A stretch of DNA of 22,858 bases from an uncultured Oscillospiraceae bacterium (GTDB lineage: Bacteria; Bacillota; Clostridia; Oscillospirales; Oscillospiraceae), in contig CAJUAC010000048.1 in assembly GCA_910583885.1 (NCBI GenBank), positions 1 to 22,858 on the forward strand, in the 5' to 3' direction. This document shows positions 13,692 to 21,559 of this stretch, piece by piece. The position numbers and the translations under genes are program-made. Position 1 is the stretch's first letter; each line of letters starts with the position of its first letter. The notes below the pieces were generated by a model. The model saw only the letters and a list, made by a program, of their open reading frames with translations, was not told the origin of the DNA and did not search any database.

Positions 13692-14926
13692 AGGCCCATC
13701 CCCTTTACCGCGTCCAGGAGGCTCCGGCCCCCTGCCAAGGTGACAGCCCGGCAGCCAGCGGCCTCTCCCGCCTGGGCATCCTGGAGCTGGTCGCCCACCA
13801 TCCAGCTCCCCGGCAGGTCAATATGGTACTTCTCCGCCGCCTGGAGCAGCAGGCCCGGCTTGGGCTTGCGGCAGCCGCAGTCCATTTTGTAAGCAGGGAC
13901 TTCGCCGGGGAACCCCCTGTCCGGGTGGTGGGGGCAGATGAACAAATCATCCAGGTAGGCCCCCTCCCGGCCCAGCAGGGTTTCCATCTTGCGGTGGATC
14001 TCATCCAAGCCCTCCCAAGTGACCTCCCCGCGGGCAATCACCGGCTGGTTCGTCACCACAATCGCAAGATAGCCGCTCCGGTTGATCCACCGGATGGCCT
14101 CTGCAGCCCCCTCCAGCAGCTGGAATTCCTCGGGCCGCCGCAAAAAGCCCACATGGCGGTTAATGGTGCCGTCCCGGTCCAGGAAGACCGCCCGCTGCCG
14201 CTGGCGGAGGTTCTTCCGCTCCACCAGGCCCGTTTGCAGGTCACGCTCCACCTGGGCAATCCGCTCCGGTGTCCCCATATCCTTGACATACTCCGGCGTG
14301 CGGCAGACATAGACTTTCCCCGTGGGGATCAGGGGCTTCAACAGCTCCCGGTCCAGGTCGGTTTTCCTGGGCGCATCCAGCTTCTCCAGCAGGGCCGGGG
14401 AGAGGACGTGGATCCCTGCGTTGACGCAGTTCCGGTACCAGCCCCGCTCCTCCTCCTTGGTGAGCCAGCCAGATACCCGCCCCTGGGCGTCCGCGAGGAT
14501 GACCCCGCTGTCATAGGGGTGGTCATTGGGGTGCCCCAGCAGGGTGGCGGCCGCCTGGGCCGCCTTATGGAATGCCATCAGGCGGTGGAGATCCACATCA
14601 AAAATCAGATCCCCGTTGATGAGGAAAAAATCCTCATCAACGCTGCCTTTTAAATCGTACAGCGCCCCCGCTGTCCCCAGGGGGACGGCCTCCCGGAGAT
14701 AACGGATATGTACGCCAAAGCGGCTGCCGTCCCCGAAATACGCCTGGATCTGATCCCCCAGGTGGCCGATGGAGATGATGATATCCGTAATCCCCTGCCG
14801 CTGCAAGCACGCGACTTGATGCTCCAGGACGGGTTTCCCATTGACCGGGAGCATCGGCTTGGGGATGTCCCGGCTGACAGAGGCAACCCGCGTCCCCTTC
14901 CCTCCGGCCATTATTACCGCAACCAT
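13688..14926 (-). CDS. hddC: Fused D-glycero-alpha-D-manno-heptose 1-phosphate guanylyltransferase / heptose bisphosphate phosphatase
   Basis: About 412 residues with two enzymes in one chain. Residues 1 to about 235 are a nucleotidyltransferase (VAVIMAGGKGTRV, DIPKPMLPVNGKP), matching HddC, which makes GDP-heptose. Residues about 240-412 are a HAD phosphatase of the GmhB type (AVFLDRDGTINRHVG, VVTNQPVIARG, CPHHP then CGCRKPKPG as the zinc loop, WMVGDQLQDAQAG). The reaction order of the GDP-heptose route is GmhA, HddA, GmhB, HddC, so the fusion joins the last two steps. The ATG at 14926 overlaps the gmhA stop by 1 nt (TGATG); a GTG at 14932 would add two residues. Confidence 0.92.
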   Translation of the reverse strand: MVAVIMAGGKGTRVASVSRDIPKPMLPVNGKPVLEHQVACLQRQGITDIIISIGHLGDQIQAYFGDGSRFGVHIRYLREAVPLGTAGALYDLKGSVDEDFFLINGDLIFDVDLHRLMAFHKAAQAAATLLGHPNDHPYDSGVILADAQGRVSGWLTKEEERGWYRNCVNAGIHVLSPALLEKLDAPRKTDLDRELLKPLIPTGKVYVCRTPEYVKDMGTPERIAQVERDLQTGLVERKNLRQRQRAVFLDRDGTINRHVGFLRRPEEFQLLEGAAEAIRWINRSGYLAIVVTNQPVIARGEVTWEGLDEIHRKMETLLGREGAYLDDLFICPHHPDRGFPGEVPAYKMDCGCRKPKPGLLLQAAEKYHIDLPGSWMVGDQLQDAQAGEAAGCRAVTLAGGRSLLDAVKGMGL

Positions 14927-15570
14927 CAGCACTCACCCCATCGCTGATACTCCACGCAGGCACAGATGGCGTGGTAGATGGCGGAGTGTATATCCTGGAT
15001 GCCCTCGGTCGTATCCGCCGCCGCATGGAGCACCAGGTCAAACAGGCCCTCCATCCTGCCGCCGGACCGCCCGGTCAGCCCGATGGTCCACAGGCCCTTG
15101 GCCTTTGCTGCCAGGCCGGCATTCAGCACGTCCTCGGAGTTCCCCGACGTACTGATGCCCAGCAGGGCGTCGCCCGGGCGGCCGTAGGCCACCACCTGCT
15201 GGGCGAACATGCAGCTGCCGCCCACGTCGTTGACCATGGCTGTCAGCAGCGAGGAATGGGCACCCAGGTTTATTGCTGGCAGGCCGCCTTGCAGGCGGTC
15301 GGCCAGCAGATCCGCCCCCTGTTCCTGGAACCGCTGGGCCAGGGGGGTATCCAGGGGGCGGCGGATGCGGAATGCCTTTACCAGCTCCCCCACGATGTGG
15401 TCCGCATCAGCGCAGCTGCCTCCGTTGCCGCAGGCCAGCAGCTGCCCGCCCGCCGCAAAGCAGTCCGTCAGGCGCTCAATACACGCTGCCAGCTGCGGCC
15501 CCATGTCCGCCAGTGCCGGATGGCTGGCGCAGTATGTGCGCAGCAGCTCCTGTGTACCCGGTTTCAACAT
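14926..15570 (-). CDS. gmhA: Sedoheptulose 7-phosphate isomerase
   Basis: 214 residues, SIS-domain isomerase that converts sedoheptulose 7-phosphate to D-glycero-D-manno-heptose 7-phosphate, the entry step of heptose synthesis. Family motifs are GNGGSCADADHIVGEL (active-site region) and GISTSGNSEDVLNAG (phosphate loop). It overlaps hddA by 7 nt and hddC-gmhB by 1 nt, giving a tightly coupled hddA-gmhA-hddC/gmhB block. Normal length is about 190-200, with a modest extension at the N-terminus. Confidence 0.94.
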   Translation of the reverse strand: MLKPGTQELLRTYCASHPALADMGPQLAACIERLTDCFAAGGQLLACGNGGSCADADHIVGELVKAFRIRRPLDTPLAQRFQEQGADLLADRLQGGLPAINLGAHSSLLTAMVNDVGGSCMFAQQVVAYGRPGDALLGISTSGNSEDVLNAGLAAKAKGLWTIGLTGRSGGRMEGLFDLVLHAAADTTEGIQDIHSAIYHAICACVEYQRWGEC

Positions 15571-16574
15571 GCCTGCTCACCTCCATGGGGGGTGTAATCC
15601 TCCGGCGCATAGTACAGGATCCGGGCCCCGCCTGTCTCAAACCGGAAGGGGATCTCCTTCAGCCCATGCAGCGCCTGGCGGACAGCCTCCTGCTGCTCCC
15701 GCCGGACATACATCAGCAGGAACCCGCCTCCGCCCGCGCCCAGCAGTTTCCCGCCCAGGGCCCCGGCCTGTCTTGCCGTCTCGTAGAACTGGTCGATCAC
15801 ATTCGTGGAGACAGCGGTATTCAGCCCCCGTTTCAGCCGCCAGGTGTAGTCCAGCAGGCGGCCAAATTCATCCAAATCCCCAGTGGTGAGGGATTTCTCC
15901 GCCTCATCGGCCAGGGTGAGCAGCTCCAGCAGCTGCTGGCCCTTGGTCTGGATCGCCTTTTCGTGCTCTGTCTGGATGGTGGATGAGAAGCGGGAAAAGC
16001 CGGTGAAAAACATCATGAGGTTTTCATTCAAACGCTCCTTTTTCGCGTTGGAGATGACAATGGGGCTGACCTCGAACCCGTCCGCGCTGAAGTCAATCCG
16101 GTTCAGGCCGCCGTAGGCCGCCGCAATCTGGTCCTGCACGCCGCCGCTCTCCCTGCACAGCACCCGCTCCAGATGGATGGCCTCCTCGGCCAGCCGCCGC
16201 TTGTCCACATGTTTCCCCTTCAATGCGTAGAAGCTGAGCAGCAGCGCCACAGCCAGGGAGCTGCTGGTCCCCAGGCCCGAGCGGGCGGGCAGATCCGCGT
16301 CGTAGGTGATGGATAAATCATGCATATCCAGGAATTTCATCGCCTCCCGGATGGCCGGGTGCTTGATCTCGTCCTCCCCGTTTACCCGCTCTATATGGGA
16401 GTAGGTAATATTGGAGGAGTAGTCAAAAAAGGGCGGCAGGTGCCGGACATTCAAATAGCAGTATTTATCAATGCTGGTGGAGATGACCTTCCCGCCATGC
16501 TTGTGGTAAAACGCCGGAAAATCCGTCCCCCCGCCGAAAAAGGATACCCGGAAGGGCACCTGTGTAATAATCAT
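15564..16574 (-). CDS. hddA: D-glycero-alpha-D-manno-heptose 7-phosphate kinase (GHMP family)
   Basis: 336 residues. N-terminal VPFRVSFFGGGTDFP is the substrate-binding start of HddA-type kinases. The GHMP ATP loop is PARSGLGTSSSLAVALL and the C-terminal motif is GKLLGAGGGGFLL. It phosphorylates heptose 7-phosphate at C1 to the alpha-1,7-bisphosphate used for GDP-heptose rather than ADP-heptose, in agreement with the HddC domain next door. ATG 16574 has a GAAGG site 8-9 nt upstream. It lies 16 nt after the dehydratase stop. Confidence 0.94.
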   Translation of the reverse strand: MIITQVPFRVSFFGGGTDFPAFYHKHGGKVISTSIDKYCYLNVRHLPPFFDYSSNITYSHIERVNGEDEIKHPAIREAMKFLDMHDLSITYDADLPARSGLGTSSSLAVALLLSFYALKGKHVDKRRLAEEAIHLERVLCRESGGVQDQIAAAYGGLNRIDFSADGFEVSPIVISNAKKERLNENLMMFFTGFSRFSSTIQTEHEKAIQTKGQQLLELLTLADEAEKSLTTGDLDEFGRLLDYTWRLKRGLNTAVSTNVIDQFYETARQAGALGGKLLGAGGGGFLLMYVRREQQEAVRQALHGLKEIPFRFETGGARILYYAPEDYTPHGGEQAC

Positions 16575-16590
16575 CTGTCTTACCTTCTCT

Positions 16591-17616
16591 CTATCGTGTC
16601 AGGAAGCTCTCCCCACGGCGGACCCGCGCCCGCCAGTAGTCCAGCAGATCCTCCATCGTCTTCCCATAGGGGATCTGCGGCTCCCAGCCGGTATGCCGCT
16701 TGAATTTCCGGCAGTCGGGGATCTGCAAATCCGCGTCAATGGGACGCAGGCGCTCCTGGTCTACCTCCACACGGATGCGGCCCTTTTCCTGGGAAAAGGA
16801 GAGCAGGGTGTGCAGGGTATCGCCTACCGTACAGGTGTAGGACCCGCCGATGTTGTAATACTCACCGGGGACGGGGTCCATCGTGACCAGCATGTAGTAG
16901 GCCCGCACCGCGTCGCGCACGTCGGCATAGGTCCGCAGGGAGTCCAGGTTGCCCACCTTCACCACCGGCTCAATCAGCCCCGCCTCAATCATGGCGATCT
17001 GCTTGGCAAAGGTGGATTCGTGGAACACATCCCCCCGCCGGGGGCCGGTGTGGGTGAACATCCGGGTTGTCATGACCGTCATGCCATAGGCCTCCGCGTA
17101 GTAGCGGCCCAGCAGGTCCGTACCCACCTTGGAAATGGCGTAGGGCGAGGCCGGATGGAAAGGGCAGTCCTCATGGATGCCCGTTTCCGGCTTCTTCTCC
17201 GCCGGGATTTTCCCGAACACCTCCGAAGAGGCGCACACATGGATGACCGGATGGCAATCCTCCGTGGCCCGCACCGCCTCCAGCAGGCGGCAGGTGCCGA
17301 GGATGTTGGTATTGAGCGTATCAATGGGCGCGTCAAAGCTGGTCATGGGGTAGCTCTGGGCCGCCAGGTGGAATATGTAGTCTGGCTTCACCTTGCGCAG
17401 CACGGTGAGCAGGGATACCTGGTCGTTCAGGTCCGCATATTCAAAGAACACCCGATCCTTCCGGTTCACCCGGTCCAGCAGATGGGATACATTGTTCAGC
17501 GGGCTCCGCCAGCGGCACGCGCCGTAGATCTCCCAATCTGTGTTCTCCAGCAGGAAATCCGCCAGATGGGAACCGACCATGCCGGTAATGCCCGTTATCA
17601 GTGCTTTGGTTGGCAT
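16591..17616 (-). CDS. GDP-sugar 4,6-dehydratase (GDP-mannose 4,6-dehydratase-like, probably acting on GDP-heptose)
   Basis: 341 residues, extended short-chain dehydrogenase. The NAD(P) loop is ITGITGMVGSHLADFLL, the active site is CASSEVFG with YAISK (Tyr-x3-Lys), and FHLAAQS and TRMFTHTGPRRGD are family features. GMD removes water from GDP-mannose to give the 4-keto-6-deoxy sugar. In this operon the likely substrate is GDP-D-glycero-D-manno-heptose, as for DmhA of Yersinia and the Campylobacter jejuni heptose dehydratases. It lies 19 nt after the ColD-like gene and 16 nt before hddA. Family firm; substrate inferred from neighbours. Confidence 0.9.
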   Translation of the reverse strand: MPTKALITGITGMVGSHLADFLLENTDWEIYGACRWRSPLNNVSHLLDRVNRKDRVFFEYADLNDQVSLLTVLRKVKPDYIFHLAAQSYPMTSFDAPIDTLNTNILGTCRLLEAVRATEDCHPVIHVCASSEVFGKIPAEKKPETGIHEDCPFHPASPYAISKVGTDLLGRYYAEAYGMTVMTTRMFTHTGPRRGDVFHESTFAKQIAMIEAGLIEPVVKVGNLDSLRTYADVRDAVRAYYMLVTMDPVPGEYYNIGGSYTCTVGDTLHTLLSFSQEKGRIRVEVDQERLRPIDADLQIPDCRKFKRHTGWEPQIPYGKTMEDLLDYWRARVRRGESFLTR

Positions 17617-17635
17617 GTTTTTCTCCTTGTTTCCT

Positions 17636-18819
17636 TTAAATGTTGTTCAGCAAATCGCACAGGCCCAGTATCTTTTGCTTGTCCAAATCCGGATAATTCC
17701 CGGTATACAGGCCATAGGAATGGATAAAATCAGCGGTTTTCAATGTTGCGGGGTCAAATCCCGGCATCCGCTCCCGGACAAAGGGCTGCCGGGCCAGGTT
17801 GCCGCCGCCGGCGGTGCCCCGCCGGAATTCTACCCCCTCCGCCCGCAGGGCGTCTGTCAGCCTCTGGAACCTCTCGGGGTCCGGCGTCCTCAGCAAAATA
17901 ACAAATGCGTAGTTGACCGCGCCCTCCTGCTGGAAATCGGTAAAATATTTTTCTCGATCCAGGTTGTCCAAAAACAGCCGGAAATTTTCCGCCCGCCGCT
18001 GGTTGTTCCGATCCAGCCGCTTCAGCTGGTTCAGGCCAATCACGGCGTTGATCTCTGTACTGCGCATGTTGTACCCAGGGACCAGGAACAGGAATTCCGG
18101 GCGGAGCTCGGGGTATTTCTCAACAGCCTCGTTTTTCAGCGCCTCATCCGTACTCTCGCGGATCATGCCGTGGCTCCGGTACAGGCGGCAGTACTGGTAA
18201 AATTTGTCGTCATTTGTACAGATCACACCGCCCTCAATCGTGCTCATATGGTGGGCATAGTAAAACGAGAAGTTGGAGGCCAGGCCAAGGGTCCCGCATT
18301 TCCTCCCATGCAGGGCCGCCCCATGGGACTCGCACACATCCTCAATCAGTGGGACCCCCCGCCTCTCCAGCTCTTGTATCAGGCTTTCGCTCAGCCCATT
18401 GAACCCCAGCACATGGGTCAGGAATACGGCCCGTGTTTTTTCCGTAATATGGGAAAGGATCTCATCCTCCGCCATGGCCAGGTTCTTGAGATCTACATCC
18501 GCAAAGACCGGCGTGTGTCCGGCTGCGAACACAGAGGAAATGTCACTGCTCCAGGCAATCGGAGGGACGATAACCTCCCCCCCCCCCCCCCCCCCGGGGT
18601 GCCATACAGGTCGCGCAAAACCGCCATCGTGATAAAGTTTGCGGATGCGCCCGAATTCACAAATACCGTGTGCTTCACGCCCAGCCATTCACTCCAGGCG
18701 CGTTCAAACTCCTGCACCTTGGGGCCGTTGGTAAAACGGTCTGACGTTTGGAGGAAATCGGTCAAAGCCGCTATGTCCTCCGGCTGGATATTGTTGCTCA
18801 TCAATGGTATGTTCAGCAT
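17636..18819 (-). pseudogene. ColD-like PLP-dependent GDP-4-keto-6-deoxy-sugar 3-dehydratase, frame broken at a G19 tract (probably phase-off)
   Basis: DegT/DnrJ family. The N-terminal part (18819 to the tract, MLNIPLMSNNIQPEDI ... TVFVNSGASANFITMAVLRDLYG in pieces) and C-terminal part (EVIVPPIAWSSDISSVF onward, to 17636) are in different frames. They join at 19 consecutive G on the coding strand (18577-18595). Seventeen or 20 G would restore one chain of about 394 residues, normal for the family. The PLP-lysine motif has His instead (SFYYAHHMSTIEGG), the mark of ColD and RfbH 3-dehydratases rather than aminotransferases. GGGNLARQPF near the end is shared with them, and no RfbH-type Fe-S cysteines are seen. 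The ATG at 18819 has AAGGGGG. The 5' part alone would give 108 residues. A homopolymer sequencing error is the main alternative. Confidence 0.85.
18577..18595. repeat. Homopolymer C19 (G19 on the coding strand) contingency tract
   Basis: Nineteen consecutive C on the plus strand inside the ColD-like gene, replacing the usual G-D-E-V-I-V-P linker with a Gly run. Length 19 puts the two halves out of frame; a change of +1 or -2 restores it. Such tracts mutate by slipped-strand mispairing. Confidence 0.85.
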
Positions 18820-18929
18820 ATATTTGCCCCCTTATGGTAGAATAAGATGATGTTTCGATTTTTGGCAGGCGCCGGGGATATCATGCTGGTGACACCCATT
18901 ATCCGTACCAGCATCACACATTCCCCCTG
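18820..18929. other. Short intergenic gap with an inverted repeat
   Basis: 110 bp between the cupin and ColD-like genes, the only sizeable gap inside the glycan cluster. It holds an 8-bp inverted repeat, ATGCTGGT (18883-18890) and ACCAGCAT (18907-18914), with a 16-nt loop. On the minus strand TATTCT and CTGCCA are too poor to call a promoter. Function unknown. Confidence 0.45.
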
Positions 18930-19292
18930 TCATTTGTCAGCCGGAACGATATCTGTCTCCCCACCGGCCAGCTCCACCCCCAAGTCATACAGGCCCACCA
19001 AAATGGTATCTTCCATATATTGAAATGTATGGATTGTCCCAGGCTCGATACAAAAGAACTGCCCGGCAGAAAAGGTTTGCGTCTCGCAGCTGTCCCCTTT
19101 TGTCAACTCCACTTTGCAGGTACCGGCTACCACATAAAACGCCTCGCGGTTTTCTCTGTGGTAATGCCCGCCCCGGACAGTACCTGCCTTGGAGTAAACG
19201 ACGTTGATCTGGTTGTACCCGCTGTGAACCAGTTGAACAAGCTTTCCACGGCCATCCTCGTGGTAAAAATCGGGCTTCATGATTTCAAACAT
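18930..19292 (-). CDS. Cupin protein of the WxcM/FdtA type (sugar ketoisomerase-like or accessory)
   Basis: 120-residue single cupin. The first cupin motif reads GGHYHRENREAFYVVAG and the second GQFFCIEPGTIHTFQY, so metal-binding His residues are present. The start DFYHEDGRGKLVQLV resembles the 'D.RG.L' opening of FdtA/QdtA and related nucleotide-sugar cupins. Neighbouring genes act on a 4-keto-6-deoxy GDP-sugar, so a 3,4-ketoisomerase or a second epimerase is plausible, but the exact reaction cannot be decided. ATG 19292 follows the epimerase stop by 1 nt with AAGGGA as ribosome site. Confidence 0.75.
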   Translation of the reverse strand: MFEIMKPDFYHEDGRGKLVQLVHSGYNQINVVYSKAGTVRGGHYHRENREAFYVVAGTCKVELTKGDSCETQTFSAGQFFCIEPGTIHTFQYMEDTILVGLYDLGVELAGGETDIVPADK

Positions 19293-19293
19293 G

Positions 19294-19833
19294 TTATCCC
19301 TTCATTCCTTGCTGGTACAGCGGCGCCGCCTTGTCGCGCAGGGATAGAATTGGCGTCTCCCCCGGCCAGTGGATCCCGAACAGCGGGTCATCCCAGCGGT
19401 ATGTGAACTGCTCCTCCGGCGGGACAAGCGAATGGGACAGCTTATAGGTGAACACCACCGTCTCTGTCTGTGCAAAATAGCTCAGCCCATACATCGGGGG
19501 TACCCAGAGCTGCTTGTGGTTCTTGTCCGACAGGATGAACGCCTGCCACTTCCCAAAGTCCGGCGACTCCGGATTGCAGTCCGCCACAACGGAATATACC
19601 GTCCCATGGAGGCACTGTACCAGCTTTGTCGTCTTTGTATCGCCGTGCAGGCCCCGCAGCACATTGCGGTAGCTGAAGGAAACCTGGTCCGCTACAAATT
19701 TCACCGTCAAACCGTTGGCGGCGTACAGCTGCTCGTCATAGACGCCGCCATATTCCCCCCGCAGGTCCTCAAACCGGTCTGTGGTCAGGTATTTCACGCC
19801 CTTCAGCGTGGTATCGTTTACAATCAGGTTCAT
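19294..19833 (-). CDS. RmlC-like nucleotide-sugar 3,5-epimerase
   Basis: 179 residues, dTDP-4-dehydrorhamnose 3,5-epimerase family. The substrate/catalytic motif NVLRGLHGDTKTTKLVQC contains the catalytic His, followed by GTVYSVVADCNPESPDFGKW and WVPPMYGLSYFA. ATG 19833 overlaps the stop of the upstream reductase by 4 nt; a longer frame to 19914 has no support. In a GDP-heptose setting the closest functional parallels are the Campylobacter epimerases that act on 4-keto-6-deoxy-heptose (MlghB, DdahB). Pairing with a reductase that lacks epimerase residues supports this division of labour. Confidence 0.88.
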   Translation of the reverse strand: MNLIVNDTTLKGVKYLTTDRFEDLRGEYGGVYDEQLYAANGLTVKFVADQVSFSYRNVLRGLHGDTKTTKLVQCLHGTVYSVVADCNPESPDFGKWQAFILSDKNHKQLWVPPMYGLSYFAQTETVVFTYKLSHSLVPPEEQFTYRWDDPLFGIHWPGETPILSLRDKAAPLYQQGMKG

Positions 19834-20759
19834 CCCTCTGCCCCCTTGATCCAGCCCATGTGCTCCTGGTACGCCGCGCTCACGCCGTCCTGGAACCGCA
19901 TCTTCGGCCGCCAACCCAGTTGATATAGCTTTTCACTGTTCAAAAACTGCCTGCCCGCGCTCTCCGGCTTGGTGGTGTCAAATACCAGCTGGCCCTGGAA
20001 ACCGCTGGCCTCCTGCAAAATCTCCGCCAGCTCCCGGATGGTGTGCTCCTCGCCGGTACCCACGTTATAATGCTGCCCACCCTCCCCGTGCTCCATCAGG
20101 AACAGCAGGGCGTCGGCCGCATCCTCGGAGTGGATGAACTCCCTGCGGACCTTGCCTGTCCCCCAGACAGTGACATCCGGCTTGCCGTTTACCACCGCGT
20201 CGGCGAACTTGTCCAGCAGCATCGGCATCACGGTCGTACCGTGGTCATTCAGTCCATAAACAGCCGGTAAAATGGCGGAAACGAACTGTTTTCCCGCCTG
20301 CCGGTGGGCACATTCGCAGAATTTTACGCCGACAGTTTTTGCGAGGGCATACCCCCCCAAAAAAAACTGTAGTCTCCCACTCATGAACAATTCTTCTCCC
20401 ATCGGCTGCGGGGCGTCCTCGGGATAGACATTGGCGCTGGAGACGTATACCACGCCCTTTGCGTCATAGGCATATGCCGCATTCAGCACGTTCAGGGCAA
20501 TCAGCGTACCCTGGCTCAGATAGTCGGCCGGGTACTGCTTGTTCAGCATCACGCCGCCGGTCTTTGCCGCGATGTGGAAGACATAATCCGGCTTCTCCTG
20601 GGCAAAGAACGCCTCCACATCCGCCTGCCGTGTCAAATCCAGCTCCTGATGGGTGCGGGTGATGATGTTTGTGTATCCCCCGTCTGCCAGGCGCCGCAGC
20701 ATGGCGGACCCCAGCATCCCCCCGTGGCCGCTGACATAGATCCTGCTGTCCTTATTCAT
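19830..20759 (-). CDS. GDP-fucose-synthase-like C4 reductase lacking the epimerase residues
   Basis: 309 residues, SDR fold. The NADPH loop is VSGHGGMLGSAMLRRL and the catalytic Ser-Tyr-Lys set is VSSANVYP and GYALAK. In GDP-L-fucose synthase a Cys in 'GSSCIYP' and a His in 'YGPHDNF' carry out C3/C5 epimerisation; here these stretches read SSANVYP and YGLNDHG, so both appear lost. It is thus probably a reductase only, like MlghC/DdahC, and the separate RmlC-like gene would do the epimerisation. Residues before the Tyr (SGRLQFFLGG) differ strongly from the family (tGpLEPTNEp) and are encoded by T8-G7, a possible slippage tract. It overlaps the GT2 gene by 8 nt and the epimerase by 4 nt. Confidence 0.88.
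   Translation of the reverse strand: MNKDSRIYVSGHGGMLGSAMLRRLADGGYTNIITRTHQELDLTRQADVEAFFAQEKPDYVFHIAAKTGGVMLNKQYPADYLSQGTLIALNVLNAAYAYDAKGVVYVSSANVYPEDAPQPMGEELFMSGRLQFFLGGYALAKTVGVKFCECAHRQAGKQFVSAILPAVYGLNDHGTTVMPMLLDKFADAVVNGKPDVTVWGTGKVRREFIHSEDAADALLFLMEHGEGGQHYNVGTGEEHTIRELAEILQEASGFQGQLVFDTTKPESAGRQFLNSEKLYQLGWRPKMRFQDGVSAAYQEHMGWIKGAEG
20352..20366. repeat. C7A8 tract (T8G7 on the coding strand)
   Basis: Adjoining homopolymers inside the reductase gene just before the catalytic Tyr codon. The frame is open at this length. It may be a second, weaker slippage site. Confidence 0.5.
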
Positions 20760-21528
20760 ATACGCATACCCCCTCTTCTTCCTCCTCCAGGGTCATCCCT
20801 GGCTTTAAAATATCTTTTTTCCGCATGAAACGGATTTTCAGGGACACAGGCAGATATAGCATGGTCTCACCGTACCCGCTCTGGGAGCCGCCCACCTGGT
20901 TGCCGGGGATCTCATGGAACTTGATGCCAAGGCGCAGGAACTTCAAGGTTCCCTCCAGTGCAAAGGGGTGCTTGAGCTCCTTCCAGTCGACCGCATGGTA
21001 GTACCTGGTCGGGCAGATCCGATAGGCGTATGTAAAGTCGGTGAGCCTGGATTGATAGAGGATGGCGCAGTACTTCTGGGCCAAAACGTTCCATGCCAGC
21101 TTCAGCTTGTCATAGCCCTCTTCAATTTGGCTGGCCTTCGTATGCCGTGAGACAATGGTGATGTCTGCGGGGTGCTTTTTTGCGCAGCCGATCAGCTTGG
21201 CCACAAGCCGGGGGTCCAGCGCCATATCCGCATTTTGGATAATCGTATGGGAGCCTCTCGCCACATCCAGGGCATCCCGCATTGCGCCGCCCATCCCCGG
21301 GCGTTTCTGCTCTAGCACCTGATAGGCCACCCCAGCCTCCTCACAGCGCATCCGCATCCTTTCAATGGAGGCAAAGCTCTCCTTGGCGGTGTACTCCGGA
21401 TGTACGACGATGATAAATTCCTCCAGGTCTGAGAGCGGGCAGGTGTCCAGGATTGTGCCCACCACCTGCTCGAACAGGTCTGTCTCCCGGATCACGGGAA
21501 TAATAATTGTACAAGATGTAAATTTCAT
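20752..21528 (-). CDS. Family 2 glycosyltransferase, polyprenyl-phosphate-sugar-synthase-like
   Basis: 258 residues, GT-A fold. It starts with SCTIIIPVIRETDLFEQVV, and the central RPGMGGAMRDALDVARG followed by IIQNADMALDP resembles dolichol-phosphate-mannose synthase (K.G.G.A...G...A.G....MDADLsH.P). The metal site reads NAD rather than DAD. No membrane helix is evident. It may load the modified heptose on polyprenyl phosphate at the inner membrane face, or extend a glycan chain. The ATG at 21528 has GGAG about 11 nt upstream. It follows the large membrane protein gene by 31 nt and overlaps the reductase by 8 nt. Confidence 0.82.
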   Translation of the reverse strand: MKFTSCTIIIPVIRETDLFEQVVGTILDTCPLSDLEEFIIVVHPEYTAKESFASIERMRMRCEEAGVAYQVLEQKRPGMGGAMRDALDVARGSHTIIQNADMALDPRLVAKLIGCAKKHPADITIVSRHTKASQIEEGYDKLKLAWNVLAQKYCAILYQSRLTDFTYAYRICPTRYYHAVDWKELKHPFALEGTLKFLRLGIKFHEIPGNQVGGSQSGYGETMLYLPVSLKIRFMRKKDILKPGMTLEEEEEGVCVYE

Positions 21529-21559
21529 TTCAGATATGCTCCAGTTCTATCATTTTTGC

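Noticed and set aside
17636..18688. Aminotransferase starting at 18688 as an independent protein
   Set aside because: Its first 30 residues are out-of-frame translation before the G tract; the true N-terminus is in the 18819 frame.
18493..18819. Independent 108-residue protein
   Set aside because: It is the front part of the DegT-like protein read past the frameshift; residues after the Gly run match nothing.
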